Shown here one piece after another: positions 26,702 through 34,653 of a DNA stretch of 64,000 nucleotides. Under the pieces are notes generated by a model. It was not told where the DNA came from. It made no database searches and saw nothing but the letters and a program-made list of their open reading frames with translations. The translations under genes were made by a program, and so were the position numbers. This DNA is from CAVQND01 sp049518415. GTDB lineage: Bacteria; Verrucomicrobiota; Verrucomicrobiia; Limisphaerales; UBA8199. The stretch lies in the NCBI GenBank assembly GCA_049518415.1, contig JBEKRX010000064.1:1-64000 (forward strand), written 5' to 3'. Within the stretch, counting starts at the first letter, position 1, and every line of letters starts with the position of its first letter.

Positions 26702-27478
26702 TCAGCAAAACCGCACCGGGATGCCTTGTTTAGCGAGGAATCGTTTCACGTCGCCCACGGTATATTCGCCCAAGTGGAAGATGCCGGCGGCCAGCACGGC
26801 GTCGGCCTTGCCCTCGAGCAGCACGGCGGCCATGTGCTCGAGGTTGCCCGCGCCGCCGCTGGCCACCACGGGCACGCCGACCGCTTCGCTGATGCGCCGG
26901 GTGATGACCAGGTCAAAGCCGGCCCTGGTGCCGTCGGCATCGATGCTGTTGAGCACCACCTCGCCCGCCCCGAGCGCTACGGCGCGTTTGGCCCAGGCGA
27001 CGGCCTCCAGGCCGGTCGCCTTGCGGCCGCCATGCGAAAAGACCTCCCAGCGGTCGGGCCCGACTTGCTTCGCGTCAATCGAGACGACCATGCACTGGCT
27101 CCCAAATTTCTCGGCCCCTGCCCGAATGAGGTCCGGGTTGGCCAGGGCCGCCGAGTTGATGCTGATCTTGTCCGCGCCCGCGCGCAGCATGGAATACATG
27201 TCTTCCACCGAACGAAGACCGCCCCCGACGGTCAGCGGCATGAAGCATTGGTCGGCGGCCCGTTCGATGACCTCCACCATCGTCGCGCGCCCATGCGCGC
27301 TGGCGGTGATGTCATAAAACACCATCTCGTCGGCCCCCTGCTCGTTGTAGCGCAGGGCCAACTCGACCGGGTCCCCGACATTGCGCAATTCGCCGGCCTC
27401 GGCCTTTCCAAACTGGACGCCGCGCGTAACCTGGCCCGCGTGCACGTCCAGGCACGGGATGACTCGCTTTGCGAGCAT
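26702..27478 (-). CDS. hisF: Imidazole glycerol phosphate synthase cyclase subunit
   Basis: HisF, a (beta/alpha)8-barrel enzyme of histidine biosynthesis that, with HisH, converts PRFAR and ammonia into imidazole glycerol phosphate and AICAR. From ATG 27478 the product is 258 residues, the normal length, starting MLAKRVIPCLDVHAGQVTRGVQF with catalytic Asp11 in CLDV. Phosphate-binding and barrel motifs include TVGGGLRSVEDM, GADKISINSAAL, NSIDADGTRAGFDL (second catalytic Asp) and PVVASGGAGNLEH. The frame is open for another 50 codons upstream but that part does not resemble HisF. No other his gene is in the window. Confidence 0.95.
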   Translation of the reverse strand: MLAKRVIPCLDVHAGQVTRGVQFGKAEAGELRNVGDPVELALRYNEQGADEMVFYDITASAHGRATMVEVIERAADQCFMPLTVGGGLRSVEDMYSMLRAGADKISINSAALANPDLIRAGAEKFGSQCMVVSIDAKQVGPDRWEVFSHGGRKATGLEAVAWAKRAVALGAGEVVLNSIDADGTRAGFDLVITRRISEAVGVPVVASGGAGNLEHMAAVLLEGKADAVLAAGIFHLGEYTVGDVKRFLAKQGIPVRFC

Positions 27479-27770
27479 GCGGGAATATTGAACCGCTTTG
27501 CGGGGCGGCAGGCAATAACCATTGGCGCAGTGAGCGAGTGCTGAGTTTCGTGGCGGAGGGGACCCGGGCAGGGACGCCGGTTGCCCGGCGCCCCTGCCTC
27601 GATCACAGAAATGCGTAGGGATTGCCAATTCCGGTGTTGTGCTGGACGGGCTTTAGGCCAAACTCGTGGCGCAGGGCAGCTCGGGGGCGGTCCAGCGGGT
27701 CTGGCCTGCGGTTTGCTCAAGCATGGATAACGGGGCGCACCCCGACTCCGGTTCTTCATTTCACAGCGAC

Positions 27771-28520
27771 ATGGAAACAAAACGAGATCGAAAGGCCTGG
27801 CTCAGAGCCGGCGCGGCCGTGTGTGAACCGCCACCGAAACCAGTGCCAGAGCCGTGCCGCCTGGTGCTCCTCGGCCCGCCGGGGGTCGGCAAAGGCACCC
27901 AGGCCGAATTGCTCGCCGCCAAGCTGGGCGCCTGCCAGCTCTCCACCGGCGACCTCTTCCGCGCCGCCAAGGCCCTGGACGCCGACCAGCGCTCACCGGC
28001 CATGACCGCCGCCCTCGCCTACATGCGGCGCGGCCATTTGGTGCCCGATGACACGGTCCTGGCGCTGGTGGCCGAACGCGGGCGCTGCCTGCGTTGCCCA
28101 AGCGGCTTCCTGCTCGACGGTTTCCCGCGCACGCTGGCCCAGGCCGTGGCGCTCGACAACCTGCTCAAGCGCGACAATTTGAAACTCGACGCCGTGTTCA
28201 GCTACGAACTGCCCATCGAGAAAGTGGTCGCCCGCCTGGCTGGCCGGTGGTCCTGCCCCGGCTGCAAGGCCGTCTTCCACATCCAAACCCGCCCACCCAA
28301 GGCCGAGCGCATTTGCGACCATTGCGGCGGCGCCCTCTACCAGCGCGAAGACGACCGTCCTGAATCCATTCGCGTGCGGATGGAGGCCTACGAAAAGAGC
28401 ACCGCGCCCCTGGCGGAGTATTATCGCAACCAGGGCCTGCTCATTCCCATCCTGGCCGAGGGCACGCCCGAAGCCATCTGCCAGCGGACCTTGCAGGCAC
28501 TCAAGGCCAAGCGGGCCTGA
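27771..28520 (+). CDS. adk: Adenylate kinase with zinc-type LID
   Basis: Adenylate kinase interconverts ATP + AMP and 2 ADP. The P-loop is LLGPPGVGKGTQAE (about residues 26-39 from ATG 27771), followed by LSTGDLFRAAKAL, FLLDGFPRTLAQA and the LID region with four Cys: WSCPGCKAVF and ICDHCGGALYQRED, i.e. the metal-binding CxxC...CxxC form. The C-terminal RMEAYEKSTAPLAEYYRNQGLL is standard. A ~23-residue N-terminal extension precedes the P-loop. ATG 27723 is an in-frame alternative start; neither has a strong ribosome-binding site. Confidence 0.93.
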   Translation: METKRDRKAWLRAGAAVCEPPPKPVPEPCRLVLLGPPGVGKGTQAELLAAKLGACQLSTGDLFRAAKALDADQRSPAMTAALAYMRRGHLVPDDTVLALVAERGRCLRCPSGFLLDGFPRTLAQAVALDNLLKRDNLKLDAVFSYELPIEKVVARLAGRWSCPGCKAVFHIQTRPPKAERICDHCGGALYQREDDRPESIRVRMEAYEKSTAPLAEYYRNQGLLIPILAEGTPEAICQRTLQALKAKRA

Positions 28521-28610
28521 GGCCTGGCTGTTCAGTTGCGGGGGGGAGAGAGAGCGCGGCCCGCCCGCCTTCGCCCTCTTGAAGCTGGACTGCGAAAATT
28601 GCGCAAAACG

Positions 28611-28646
28611 GCCAATACAACCAATACAGCCAAGGCTGCCAATGGA
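28611..28646 (+). repeat. 9-bp period tandem repeat (GCCAATACA type)
   Basis: Four diverging 9-base units: GCCAATACA, ACCAATACA, GCCAAGGCT, GCCAATGGA. A related four-unit array is at 53862-53897. Both are preceded by a GCAAAA-like run. Confidence 0.7.
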
Positions 28647-28685
28647 GCCTTTGCGCTTCGCCGCAAACTGTGCGATAACTCCCGC

Positions 28686-30320
28686 ATGATACGCGATGAG
28701 ACACGGCGGCGTCCGCGGGATGCAACCCACCATCCGACAGCCGCCGAAAACCGCAAATGCCTCCAAGACCACATTGTTTTTCCGCTTATTTCCACTTATT
28801 TCCAGTTATCGGCCCGGCGCCCCGTGCCCCCACGGCCGGTCCTATCCTTGTTCCCTCGGCTTTCCCAACGAAAGCCTTTGGTTCTTTGCGGCTCCGCTCC
28901 CAAAAAACAGGCCCGGCCCAAAAAACCGCGCCCCATCCTGGCGGCTGGGCTGGTCGCCTCCATCTCCCTGTGCTGGCTGGCAGGCGCCTGCGGGCAGGTG
29001 GACCTCTGGCTGACCGACCCGGATAAATCGGTCTTGTTTCAAAAGCAAAACCCCAGCCTGTCCTTCAGCAACCCCACCAACCCGCATCCGGTCATCGCGG
29101 TCGATGAGACCCAAAGCTTTCAAACCATCGACGGCTTCGGCTGCTGCCTGACGGGCGGCAGCGCCATGCTCCTGCTCCGCATGAGCGCCCCCGCCCGCGC
29201 CGCCTTGCTCAAGGAACTCTTTGCTGACGATGCCGCCAACATCGGCCTGAGCTACTTGCGGCTCAGCCTCGGGGCTTCGGACCTCAATGACCACGTCTTC
29301 TCTTACGACGATTTGCCTCCCGGCCAGACCGACCCGGGTATGGCCAAATTCAGCCTGGACCCGGATCGCGCGGATGTCATCCCGGTCCTCCGGGAGATCC
29401 TGGCCATTAATCCCGAGCTTAAGCTGCTCGCCTCGCCCTGGTCCCCGCCCCCCTGGATGAAGACCAACCACGACTCCAGGGGCGGCAGCTTGAAGCCGGA
29501 GTTTTACCCCGCCTATGCCAAGTACTTCGTCCGCTACATCCTGGGCCTCCGCGCCGAGGGCATCCGCATTGACGCCATCACCGTCCAGAACGAGCCGTTG
29601 CACCCGGGCAACAATCCCAGCCTCTTCATGCCGGCCCCGGAGCAGGCCGCCTTTATCAAGCTCCACCTCGGCCCCGCTTTCCGCGCCGCGGCCATTGACA
29701 CCAGGATCATCGTCTATGACCACAACGCCGACCGGCCCGATTATCCCCTGGCCATCCTGAACGACCCCGCCGCCAGGCAATATGTCGATGGCTCGGCTTT
29801 TCATCTCTATGCCGGCGCCATTGAGACCCTGACCCAGGTGCATGACGCCTATCCGGACAAAAACCTCTACTTCACCGAGCAATGGGTCGGCGCCCCCGGC
29901 CATCTCAAAGGCGACCTGGATTGGCATGTCAAACACCTGGTTATCGGCGCCAGCCGCAACTGGTGCCGCACCGTGCTGGAGTGGAACCTCGCCGCCGACC
30001 CCAACCACGATCCCCATACCGACCGCGGGGGCTGCGACCGCTGCCTGGGCGCCCTCACCCTCGCCGGCGACCAGGTCACTCGCAATCCCGCCTACTACAT
30101 CCTCGCCCACGCCGCCAAATTTGTCCGCCCAGGCTCGGTCCGCATTGCCTCCGCCGGCCCCCAAACTCTCCCCAATGTCGCTTTCAAGACGCCCGGCGCC
30201 CGAAGCGTCTTGATCGTCCTCAACGACAGCCAGGCCCCCCAGACCTTTAACGTCCGTTACCGGCGCCACCTGGCCACCTCGGCCTTGAATCCGGGAGCCG
30301 TCGGCACGTATGTGTGGTAA
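28686..30320 (+). CDS. Secreted GH30 family glycoside hydrolase
   Basis: GH30 (glucosylceramidase/endo-glucanase-type) retaining glycosidase. Characteristic segments: QTIDGFGCCLTGGSAMLL (start of the barrel), YLRLSLGASDLND, LASPWSPPPWMKTNHDSRGGSL, IDAITVQNEPLHPGNN with the acid/base Glu in QNEP, and KNLYFTEQWVG with the nucleophile Glu in TEQ. A C-terminal beta-sandwich follows. A signal-like helix (PILAAGLVASISLCWLAGACG) lies unusually far, about 80 residues, from ATG 28686; a TTG around 28876, nearer the signal, may be the true start. It is directly followed by a pseudopilin gene. Confidence 0.9.
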   Translation: MIRDETRRRPRDATHHPTAAENRKCLQDHIVFPLISTYFQLSARRPVPPRPVLSLFPRLSQRKPLVLCGSAPKKQARPKKPRPILAAGLVASISLCWLAGACGQVDLWLTDPDKSVLFQKQNPSLSFSNPTNPHPVIAVDETQSFQTIDGFGCCLTGGSAMLLLRMSAPARAALLKELFADDAANIGLSYLRLSLGASDLNDHVFSYDDLPPGQTDPGMAKFSLDPDRADVIPVLREILAINPELKLLASPWSPPPWMKTNHDSRGGSLKPEFYPAYAKYFVRYILGLRAEGIRIDAITVQNEPLHPGNNPSLFMPAPEQAAFIKLHLGPAFRAAAIDTRIIVYDHNADRPDYPLAILNDPAARQYVDGSAFHLYAGAIETLTQVHDAYPDKNLYFTEQWVGAPGHLKGDLDWHVKHLVIGASRNWCRTVLEWNLAADPNHDPHTDRGGCDRCLGALTLAGDQVTRNPAYYILAHAAKFVRPGSVRIASAGPQTLPNVAFKTPGARSVLIVLNDSQAPQTFNVRYRRHLATSALNPGAVGTYVW

Positions 30321-30345
30321 GCCTGCGAACCTCCGGCCCAAAGAC

Positions 30346-31122
30346 ATGACCAGCCGCCCACGCCCCAGCTTCACTTTGATCGAACTGCTCGTGGTCATTG
30401 CCATCATCGCACTCCTGGCCGCCATCCTCCTGCCCGCCTTGTCCCGGGCCAAGCTCACCGCCCAGGCCACCGCCTGCTCCAACAACCTCAGGCAGTTGGC
30501 CCTCGCCTGGCTGGTCTATGCCGACGACAATGCCGGGCTGCTCGTGAACAACTCCAGCACGGTCGACACGCGCGCTTATCGGCAAAGCTGGGTCAACAAT
30601 ATCCAGGATTGGGCCACCAGCCCCGAAAACACGAATCCCGCCTTTGTCCTCAGCGGCAAACTCGCGCCATATATCAACAACAACCTCCGCGTCTATAAGT
30701 GCCCGTCCGACCAATCCCCCGCCCAAAACGGGCCCCGGCTCCGCAGCCTCTCCCTCAACTCCCTGGTCGGCGATCCCCTCATCAAACCCAACCGCTTCAA
30801 TCCCGCCTGGCTCCAGTTCCTCAAGGTGTCCGACTTCCCCCGCCCGGCCAACTTCTTCGTCTTCATCGAAGAACACCCCGACACCATTAACGACGGCTAT
30901 TTCATGAATGTCTGGGACCAGATCAGATGGGGCAACCTGCCGGCTTCCTATCACCGTGGCGCGGCCAACATCTCCTGGGCCGACGGTCACCTGGAACGCC
31001 ATCGCTGGATTCCCAACACCGTCCGGCCCCCCGTCCGGGGCGGCGCCGGCGGCGGATTTGTGCCCTCCCCGGCCACTGATTTCCTCTGGCTCCGCGAGCG
31101 GACCAGCCTCAAGCTCAACTGA
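30346..31122 (+). CDS. Type II secretion/DUF1559-type pseudopilin
   Basis: From ATG 30346 the 258-residue protein begins with a prepilin-type N-terminus: short basic leader, then FTLIELLVVIAIIALLAAIL with the conserved Glu at position +5 of the mature helix. Next comes ACSNNLRQLALAWLVYADDN, typical of the verrucomicrobial/planctomycete family, and a C-terminal motif ISWADGHLERHRW (ADGH form of the H-X9-DG region). Prepilin peptidase cleavage and membrane insertion are expected. ATG 30310, overlapping the GH30 stop, is a possible earlier start. Translation may be coupled with the glycosidase gene, hinting at display or secretion of degradative enzymes (inference). Confidence 0.88.
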   Translation: MTSRPRPSFTLIELLVVIAIIALLAAILLPALSRAKLTAQATACSNNLRQLALAWLVYADDNAGLLVNNSSTVDTRAYRQSWVNNIQDWATSPENTNPAFVLSGKLAPYINNNLRVYKCPSDQSPAQNGPRLRSLSLNSLVGDPLIKPNRFNPAWLQFLKVSDFPRPANFFVFIEEHPDTINDGYFMNVWDQIRWGNLPASYHRGAANISWADGHLERHRWIPNTVRPPVRGGAGGGFVPSPATDFLWLRERTSLKLN

Positions 31123-31149
31123 CGACTGCGCCCTGCGTCCGCAATTGCT

Positions 31150-31214
31150 CGCCTGGCGGCCCGGCCGGGCGCGGCCTGACACTGCCCCCGAGCGCGGGCG
31201 GAAGCCCTCCCCCC
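31150..31214. repeat. Dispersed 65-bp repeat (CACTGCCCCCGAGCGCGGGC type)
   Basis: CTGACACTGCCCCCGAGCG followed by CGGGCGGAAGCCCTCCCC is the same at 53926-53964, with weaker similarity extending ~25 bases upstream. Confidence 0.7.
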
Positions 31215-31247
31215 GATCTTCGGGTCAGGCAAGCCCGCAATATCCGC

Positions 31248-32051
31248 TTAATGCAAACCCAGGCGCGCCGTGTCTTCGCACAGTGCCTGCCACCTCCCAT
31301 CCTCGAGATCGGGAAACGCCAGTCGCCGGGCGAGCGGGCGCGCGTCCCAGGACTGCACGAGGTCCTTCATCGCACCCGTGACCACGCTGCTGCCGTAATT
31401 GGATAGCACTGTCTGGCACAAGGCGGGCAGTTCAGCGGGTTGGATGATCGCCGCGGCAGTCGAGAGCAGCGTCAAGAGGTCATCCGCGTGTCGCACTTGC
31501 GCCGGCAAGGCATGGGTGTGGGCGGTCTCGAAATCAATCCAGACCGCCTGGCGGCGCTCCACATCCACCAGTACGTTCCGGATCGTTGCGTCCGCGTGAC
31601 TGAATTGTCGGCGGCCGCCGCCCAGGGGATGTGGTGTGCGACAGGCATGCAGGCGGGCAAGCTCAATGGCCGCGAGCTGCAGGCCCATCCGGCCCTCGCC
31701 GCTCAGGCACGGGTCGCGCTGGAGCAGGTCCAGGAGGTTGCGCCCGGGCAATCGGGGAAGCAACAGCGCGCGCTTGCCGGATGCCGGCGCATGGCGCCCA
31801 TGAAGGACGTCATACAGCAACTGTTCGTAGCCGAACCAGGCAGGCCCCGGCAACATCCGCATCATCAGTCCGAGCCGCGCCGCGTACCAGTTGGCCAGGA
31901 GCACCAGCATCGGCGCATAGGCCCGGCGCTGCTTTTTTAAATAATGCACGCCGTCGATTTCGAGGCGCGTTGTGGTGTTGAAAGGCACGCGCGCCAGGAG
32001 GCTGCCAACCCGGCCAAGCGGGCTCAATTCGCGTGTGGGCCGAGTCGGCAT
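31248..32051 (-). CDS. Kinase-fold (lipopolysaccharide kinase/APH-like) protein
   Basis: The 267-residue protein has a protein-kinase-like catalytic loop FSHADATIRNVLVD (about residues 147-160), with the HxD and downstream Asn, and a metal-binding DFE in VWIDFETAHTH (about 167-177), as in InaA/WaaP/RIO or aminoglycoside phosphotransferase folds. The N-lobe is short (HYLKKQRRAYAPM with a candidate Lys). It starts 4 bases after the methyltransferase stop and is the last gene of a four-gene cluster with a deacetylase and glycosyltransferase, so a lipid or glycan kinase is the likeliest role (inference). Confidence 0.68.
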   Translation of the reverse strand: MPTRPTRELSPLGRVGSLLARVPFNTTTRLEIDGVHYLKKQRRAYAPMLVLLANWYAARLGLMMRMLPGPAWFGYEQLLYDVLHGRHAPASGKRALLLPRLPGRNLLDLLQRDPCLSGEGRMGLQLAAIELARLHACRTPHPLGGGRRQFSHADATIRNVLVDVERRQAVWIDFETAHTHALPAQVRHADDLLTLLSTAAAIIQPAELPALCQTVLSNYGSSVVTGAMKDLVQSWDARPLARRLAFPDLEDGRWQALCEDTARLGLH

Positions 32052-32055
32052 GCGC

Positions 32056-32706
32056 TTAGCGGCGCGGTTGGAAGGGCACCAGGCGGCACGTGATCCGGCT
32101 CAACGGCAGACACGGGAGATGCCGCTCCGCTCGCAAGGAGCCGGGCGCAAGCCCAGCGCGGCGCGCGATTTGCAGCAGGGCCTCGCGGGAAAGGTCCTCG
32201 CGTGAATGGAGAGGGCAGGGGACCGGGTTGATGACGCCAAAGAGCCGCGCGGCGTGGAACCCCAGGCGGGTGATGGCCTCGTTAACCCGGTGTAATCGGG
32301 GCCCGGCGCTTCCTTCGCAGACAGTCTGCACTACCACGATGCCTCCCCGGCAGACGCGCCGCGCCTCCTTGAGCAAGGCGACGGGATCGGGCGCATAGTG
32401 CAACACGTAAATCATGGTTACAGCGTCGAACCGCGCATCGGAAAACGGCAACCGGCGGCCATCGAACAGCGCCGGCCCCGGGCCCACCACACTGAAGTCC
32501 ACCACGTCAACTTCCGATACGCGTCCCGGCCGAAGGCGGCGCAGGTACGCGCCGTTGTGGCCGGTTCCCGAGCCGATGTCCAGGATTTCCCCGGTCCCAG
32601 GCAGCAGCGGGGCGACGCGTGCCGCGAGCCCCCGCGCTCGCCAAGTCATCAGTCCATTGAGCAACCTCAGCGCCGGGTCGCTCGCGAAAGGTGTCCGGAT
32701 AGCCAT
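32056..32706 (-). CDS. Class I SAM-dependent methyltransferase (surface-glycan cluster)
   Basis: From ATG 32706 the 216-residue product shows motif I EILDIGSGTGHNGAYL (about residues 39-54), VDVVDFSV (motif II region), FDGRRLPFSDARFDAVTMIYVLHY (motifs III-IV) and EARRVCRGGIVVVQTV, followed by a substrate-specific C-terminal part. An upstream ATG at 32766 is in frame. It overlaps the end of the glycosyltransferase frame by 200 bases. Likely substrate is a glycan, lipid or quinone intermediate made by the same cluster; this cannot be resolved from the sequence. Confidence 0.82.
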   Translation of the reverse strand: MAIRTPFASDPALRLLNGLMTWRARGLAARVAPLLPGTGEILDIGSGTGHNGAYLRRLRPGRVSEVDVVDFSVVGPGPALFDGRRLPFSDARFDAVTMIYVLHYAPDPVALLKEARRVCRGGIVVVQTVCEGSAGPRLHRVNEAITRLGFHAARLFGVINPVPCPLHSREDLSREALLQIARRAGLAPGSLRAERHLPCLPLSRITCRLVPFQPRR

Positions 32707-33442
32707 GGCGTCCGCTGCTGTGGAGCACGGCCCAGGCGTATTTGACGAACGTTTTTGCATAGCCATAGGGTTGTAAAGTCATGCGCCGGTTTGACGTCGT
32801 GGCGCTCAGGCTCCGATCATAGATCAATCGTTGGGGATAGCGGCGGTAGCATCCGGCCAGGATCGGCCATTCTTCCCCGATTTGGACGCGTTCATCGAAC
32901 GGCCCGAGTTGGTCGAACAAGTCGCGCGTGCAGAACATGAAAGCGGGGAGGGCTTTGGCCCTGGCCAGCGGCAGCCTGCGCACCAGGTTCCAGAAGGCCC
33001 ACCAGCAAGCTGAGGACCACGTGTTCGAGTCTCCCGTCAGGGGAAAGATACCCGCCTTAAAACCGCGTAGGTTCACGAGGTCCGCTATCCGGCGCAATCC
33101 CGCCCGTGGAATTCGGGTGTCCGCATCCACGAAAACCAGGATGTTGCCCCGGGCGTGCCGCGCGCCAAGGTTGCGCGCGCAGGCGGCACCCAGGCGGCTG
33201 CACGGGACGCAGTTGACACCATAAGCCTGGGTGTAATGCCGCACAATTTCCAGCGTGTGGTCGGTGCTCCGGTTATCGACCACCAGCACCTGGACTGGGG
33301 ATCGTGACAGGTGTTGCGGGCTCTGGGCTTCCAGTCCCTGAAGGTACGCCGCGCTGTCCAGGATCGCGGACACCGTGGCCCCCAGGCAAGCCGCCTCGTT
33401 GCGCGTGGGGATGATAACGGAGATGTCCTTGCGGCGGTTCAT
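32507..33442 (-). CDS. Family 2 glycosyltransferase (3' end suspect)
   Basis: ATG 33442 overlaps the deacetylase stop (ATGA). The GT-A fold is clear: ISVIIPTRNEAACLGATVSAIL, QVLVVDNRSTDHTLEIV, AACARNLGARHARGNILVFVDADTRIP with the DxD motif at about residue 105, then FMFCTRDLFDQLGPFDERVQIGEEW, typical of GT2. Protein-like sequence runs to about residue 245 (KTFVKYAWAVLHSSGRHGYPD). The last ~65 residues are Arg/Gly/Ala/Pro-rich, lie in a frame overlapping the methyltransferase, and look like a shadow, so a frameshift or unnoticed stop near 32710 is possible. Probably transfers a sugar to a lipid or protein. Confidence 0.82.
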   Translation of the reverse strand: MNRRKDISVIIPTRNEAACLGATVSAILDSAAYLQGLEAQSPQHLSRSPVQVLVVDNRSTDHTLEIVRHYTQAYGVNCVPCSRLGAACARNLGARHARGNILVFVDADTRIPRAGLRRIADLVNLRGFKAGIFPLTGDSNTWSSACWWAFWNLVRRLPLARAKALPAFMFCTRDLFDQLGPFDERVQIGEEWPILAGCYRRYPQRLIYDRSLSATTSNRRMTLQPYGYAKTFVKYAWAVLHSSGRHGYPDTFRERPGAEVAQWTDDLASAGARGTRRPAAAWDRGNPGHRLGNRPQRRVPAPPSAGTRIGS

Positions 33443-34191
33443 GGTACGGGAGTGGTTTCTCCGGGCGACCCTGGTTGCGCCAAACCGGCGACCTCGGCGA
33501 AGGTGGCCGGCGAAAATCCGTGCCGCAGAAAATGGTCTATTACCCTCAACCCTCGTGCCAGCAGGTTCCTGGACACGTCCCGAGGGTGCAGTGTGACGCA
33601 CGGAATCGCTGCCCCCGCGTGCCGCCGCAGGTATCCGTAGAACTCCCCGGCGTACGCCAGCCAGGCAAAGCGCCCGCAATCCCACGAGTGTACGGCCAGG
33701 GGGATTCTGGTCGTGCCCCTCACCAATTGCGTCCATGTCACCAGCGCCGACAGGCCGAAACTGGCGGCCATGGCCGGCGTCACCGCCCCGGCGCACCAGG
33801 CCGGCGGAACGAACACCGATGCCGGACGGCGGAACACCGCGTGCAGTATGTCCTGGCCGCGCTGCAGACGCGCGCGCGCTTCCGACGGGGGCAGCCCGAT
33901 GAACTCCAGGCAGTCCCCGCTCAGCAGCCACATGGGATGGAAGGCTCCCGGGCCACGGTGCGAATAGCCATGAAGCGCAATTTCCCGGCACTGTCCGCCT
34001 ACCCGTGCCGCCAGCCCCGCTCCGCGATTTTCGGCAAAGGGAGCCGGAATTACCGCCGCCGAGATGGCCCTCCCCACTCGCGGCTCTAACTCCTTCAGGA
34101 TGCGCGCTATCTCCTCGCCGGCCGCGGGCGCAACATCATGCAGAGATACTACGAATCTCCTGCCTGCGTTCATAAGTGTTCCGAGGGCCAC
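33439..34191 (-). CDS. Polysaccharide deacetylase-like protein (DUF2334 type)
   Basis: The 250-residue protein has the NodB/DUF2334 pattern: FVVSLHDVAP (about residues 13-22) with the metal-binding His-Asp, EIALHGYSHRGPG (about 69-81) with the HxxxH-like histidines, VFVPPAWCAGAVT (about 121-133), and a late CVTLHPRDV (about 193-201) with the second active-site His. No signal peptide is evident, so it is probably cytoplasmic. It is the first gene of a minus-strand cluster with 4-base overlap to the GT2 gene. It likely removes an acetyl or acyl group from a lipid-linked sugar (inference). Confidence 0.8.
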   Translation of the reverse strand: MALGTLMNAGRRFVVSLHDVAPAAGEEIARILKELEPRVGRAISAAVIPAPFAENRGAGLAARVGGQCREIALHGYSHRGPGAFHPMWLLSGDCLEFIGLPPSEARARLQRGQDILHAVFRRPASVFVPPAWCAGAVTPAMAASFGLSALVTWTQLVRGTTRIPLAVHSWDCGRFAWLAYAGEFYGYLRRHAGAAIPCVTLHPRDVSRNLLARGLRVIDHFLRHGFSPATFAEVAGLAQPGSPGETTPVP

Positions 34192-34653
34192 CGAACGCCA
34201 GTGGAGGGAATGTGACTTTTCATTACAAAGTGACTGCCGCCGGGCACCCGCCGGTTTTTGAATTCAGTCTCTGAACTATTAGCGTTTTCCCGAGTCATTT
34301 TCTGTTCCAGGCCTGGGTCGCCTGCCCAGGACACATACTTTGTGACACAAAGTAATATGAACCGCAAGCCCAAAAAACCATCCGCCCGACAGAGTGTCGT
34401 GCCTCTTGGAGGAAGCCGAGCAGCTTTAATAACCCGAGACTCCGAATTCCGGAAACCGCTCCTGCGGTGCACCCGCCGTGGCTGACTCCGAACTTCGGAT
34501 TTCGGATTGCCTTCGGGATTTCGAGCTTCGGGTTTCGGACTTGGCCCCGGATCGACTTTAGAGCACCCCTGCCGGCTTGCGGCAGGCCCCAACTCTTTGC
34601 TTGCCTTCCGCCAGCCAGGCGCGTAGAAGTCCAGGGAAAATCCAAACACTGAT
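34192..34653. other. Intergenic region with TTCGGATTTCGG-type low-complexity DNA
   Basis: Divergent region between the glycan cluster and an exported TIM barrel. The stretch 34482-34555 is built of variants of CTTCGGATTTCGGA. A TTTGTGACACAAAGTA palindrome at 34337-34352 (TTTGTGACACAAA) could be an operator. No gene is supported. Confidence 0.5.
34337..34350. promoter_or_regulatory. Palindrome TTTGTGACACAAA
   Basis: A near-perfect dyad (CTTTGTG-A-CACAAAG) in the divergent gap 34192-34653, reminiscent of a CRP/FNR-type half-site pair in shape. No cognate regulator gene is in the window; purely a candidate. Confidence 0.35.
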
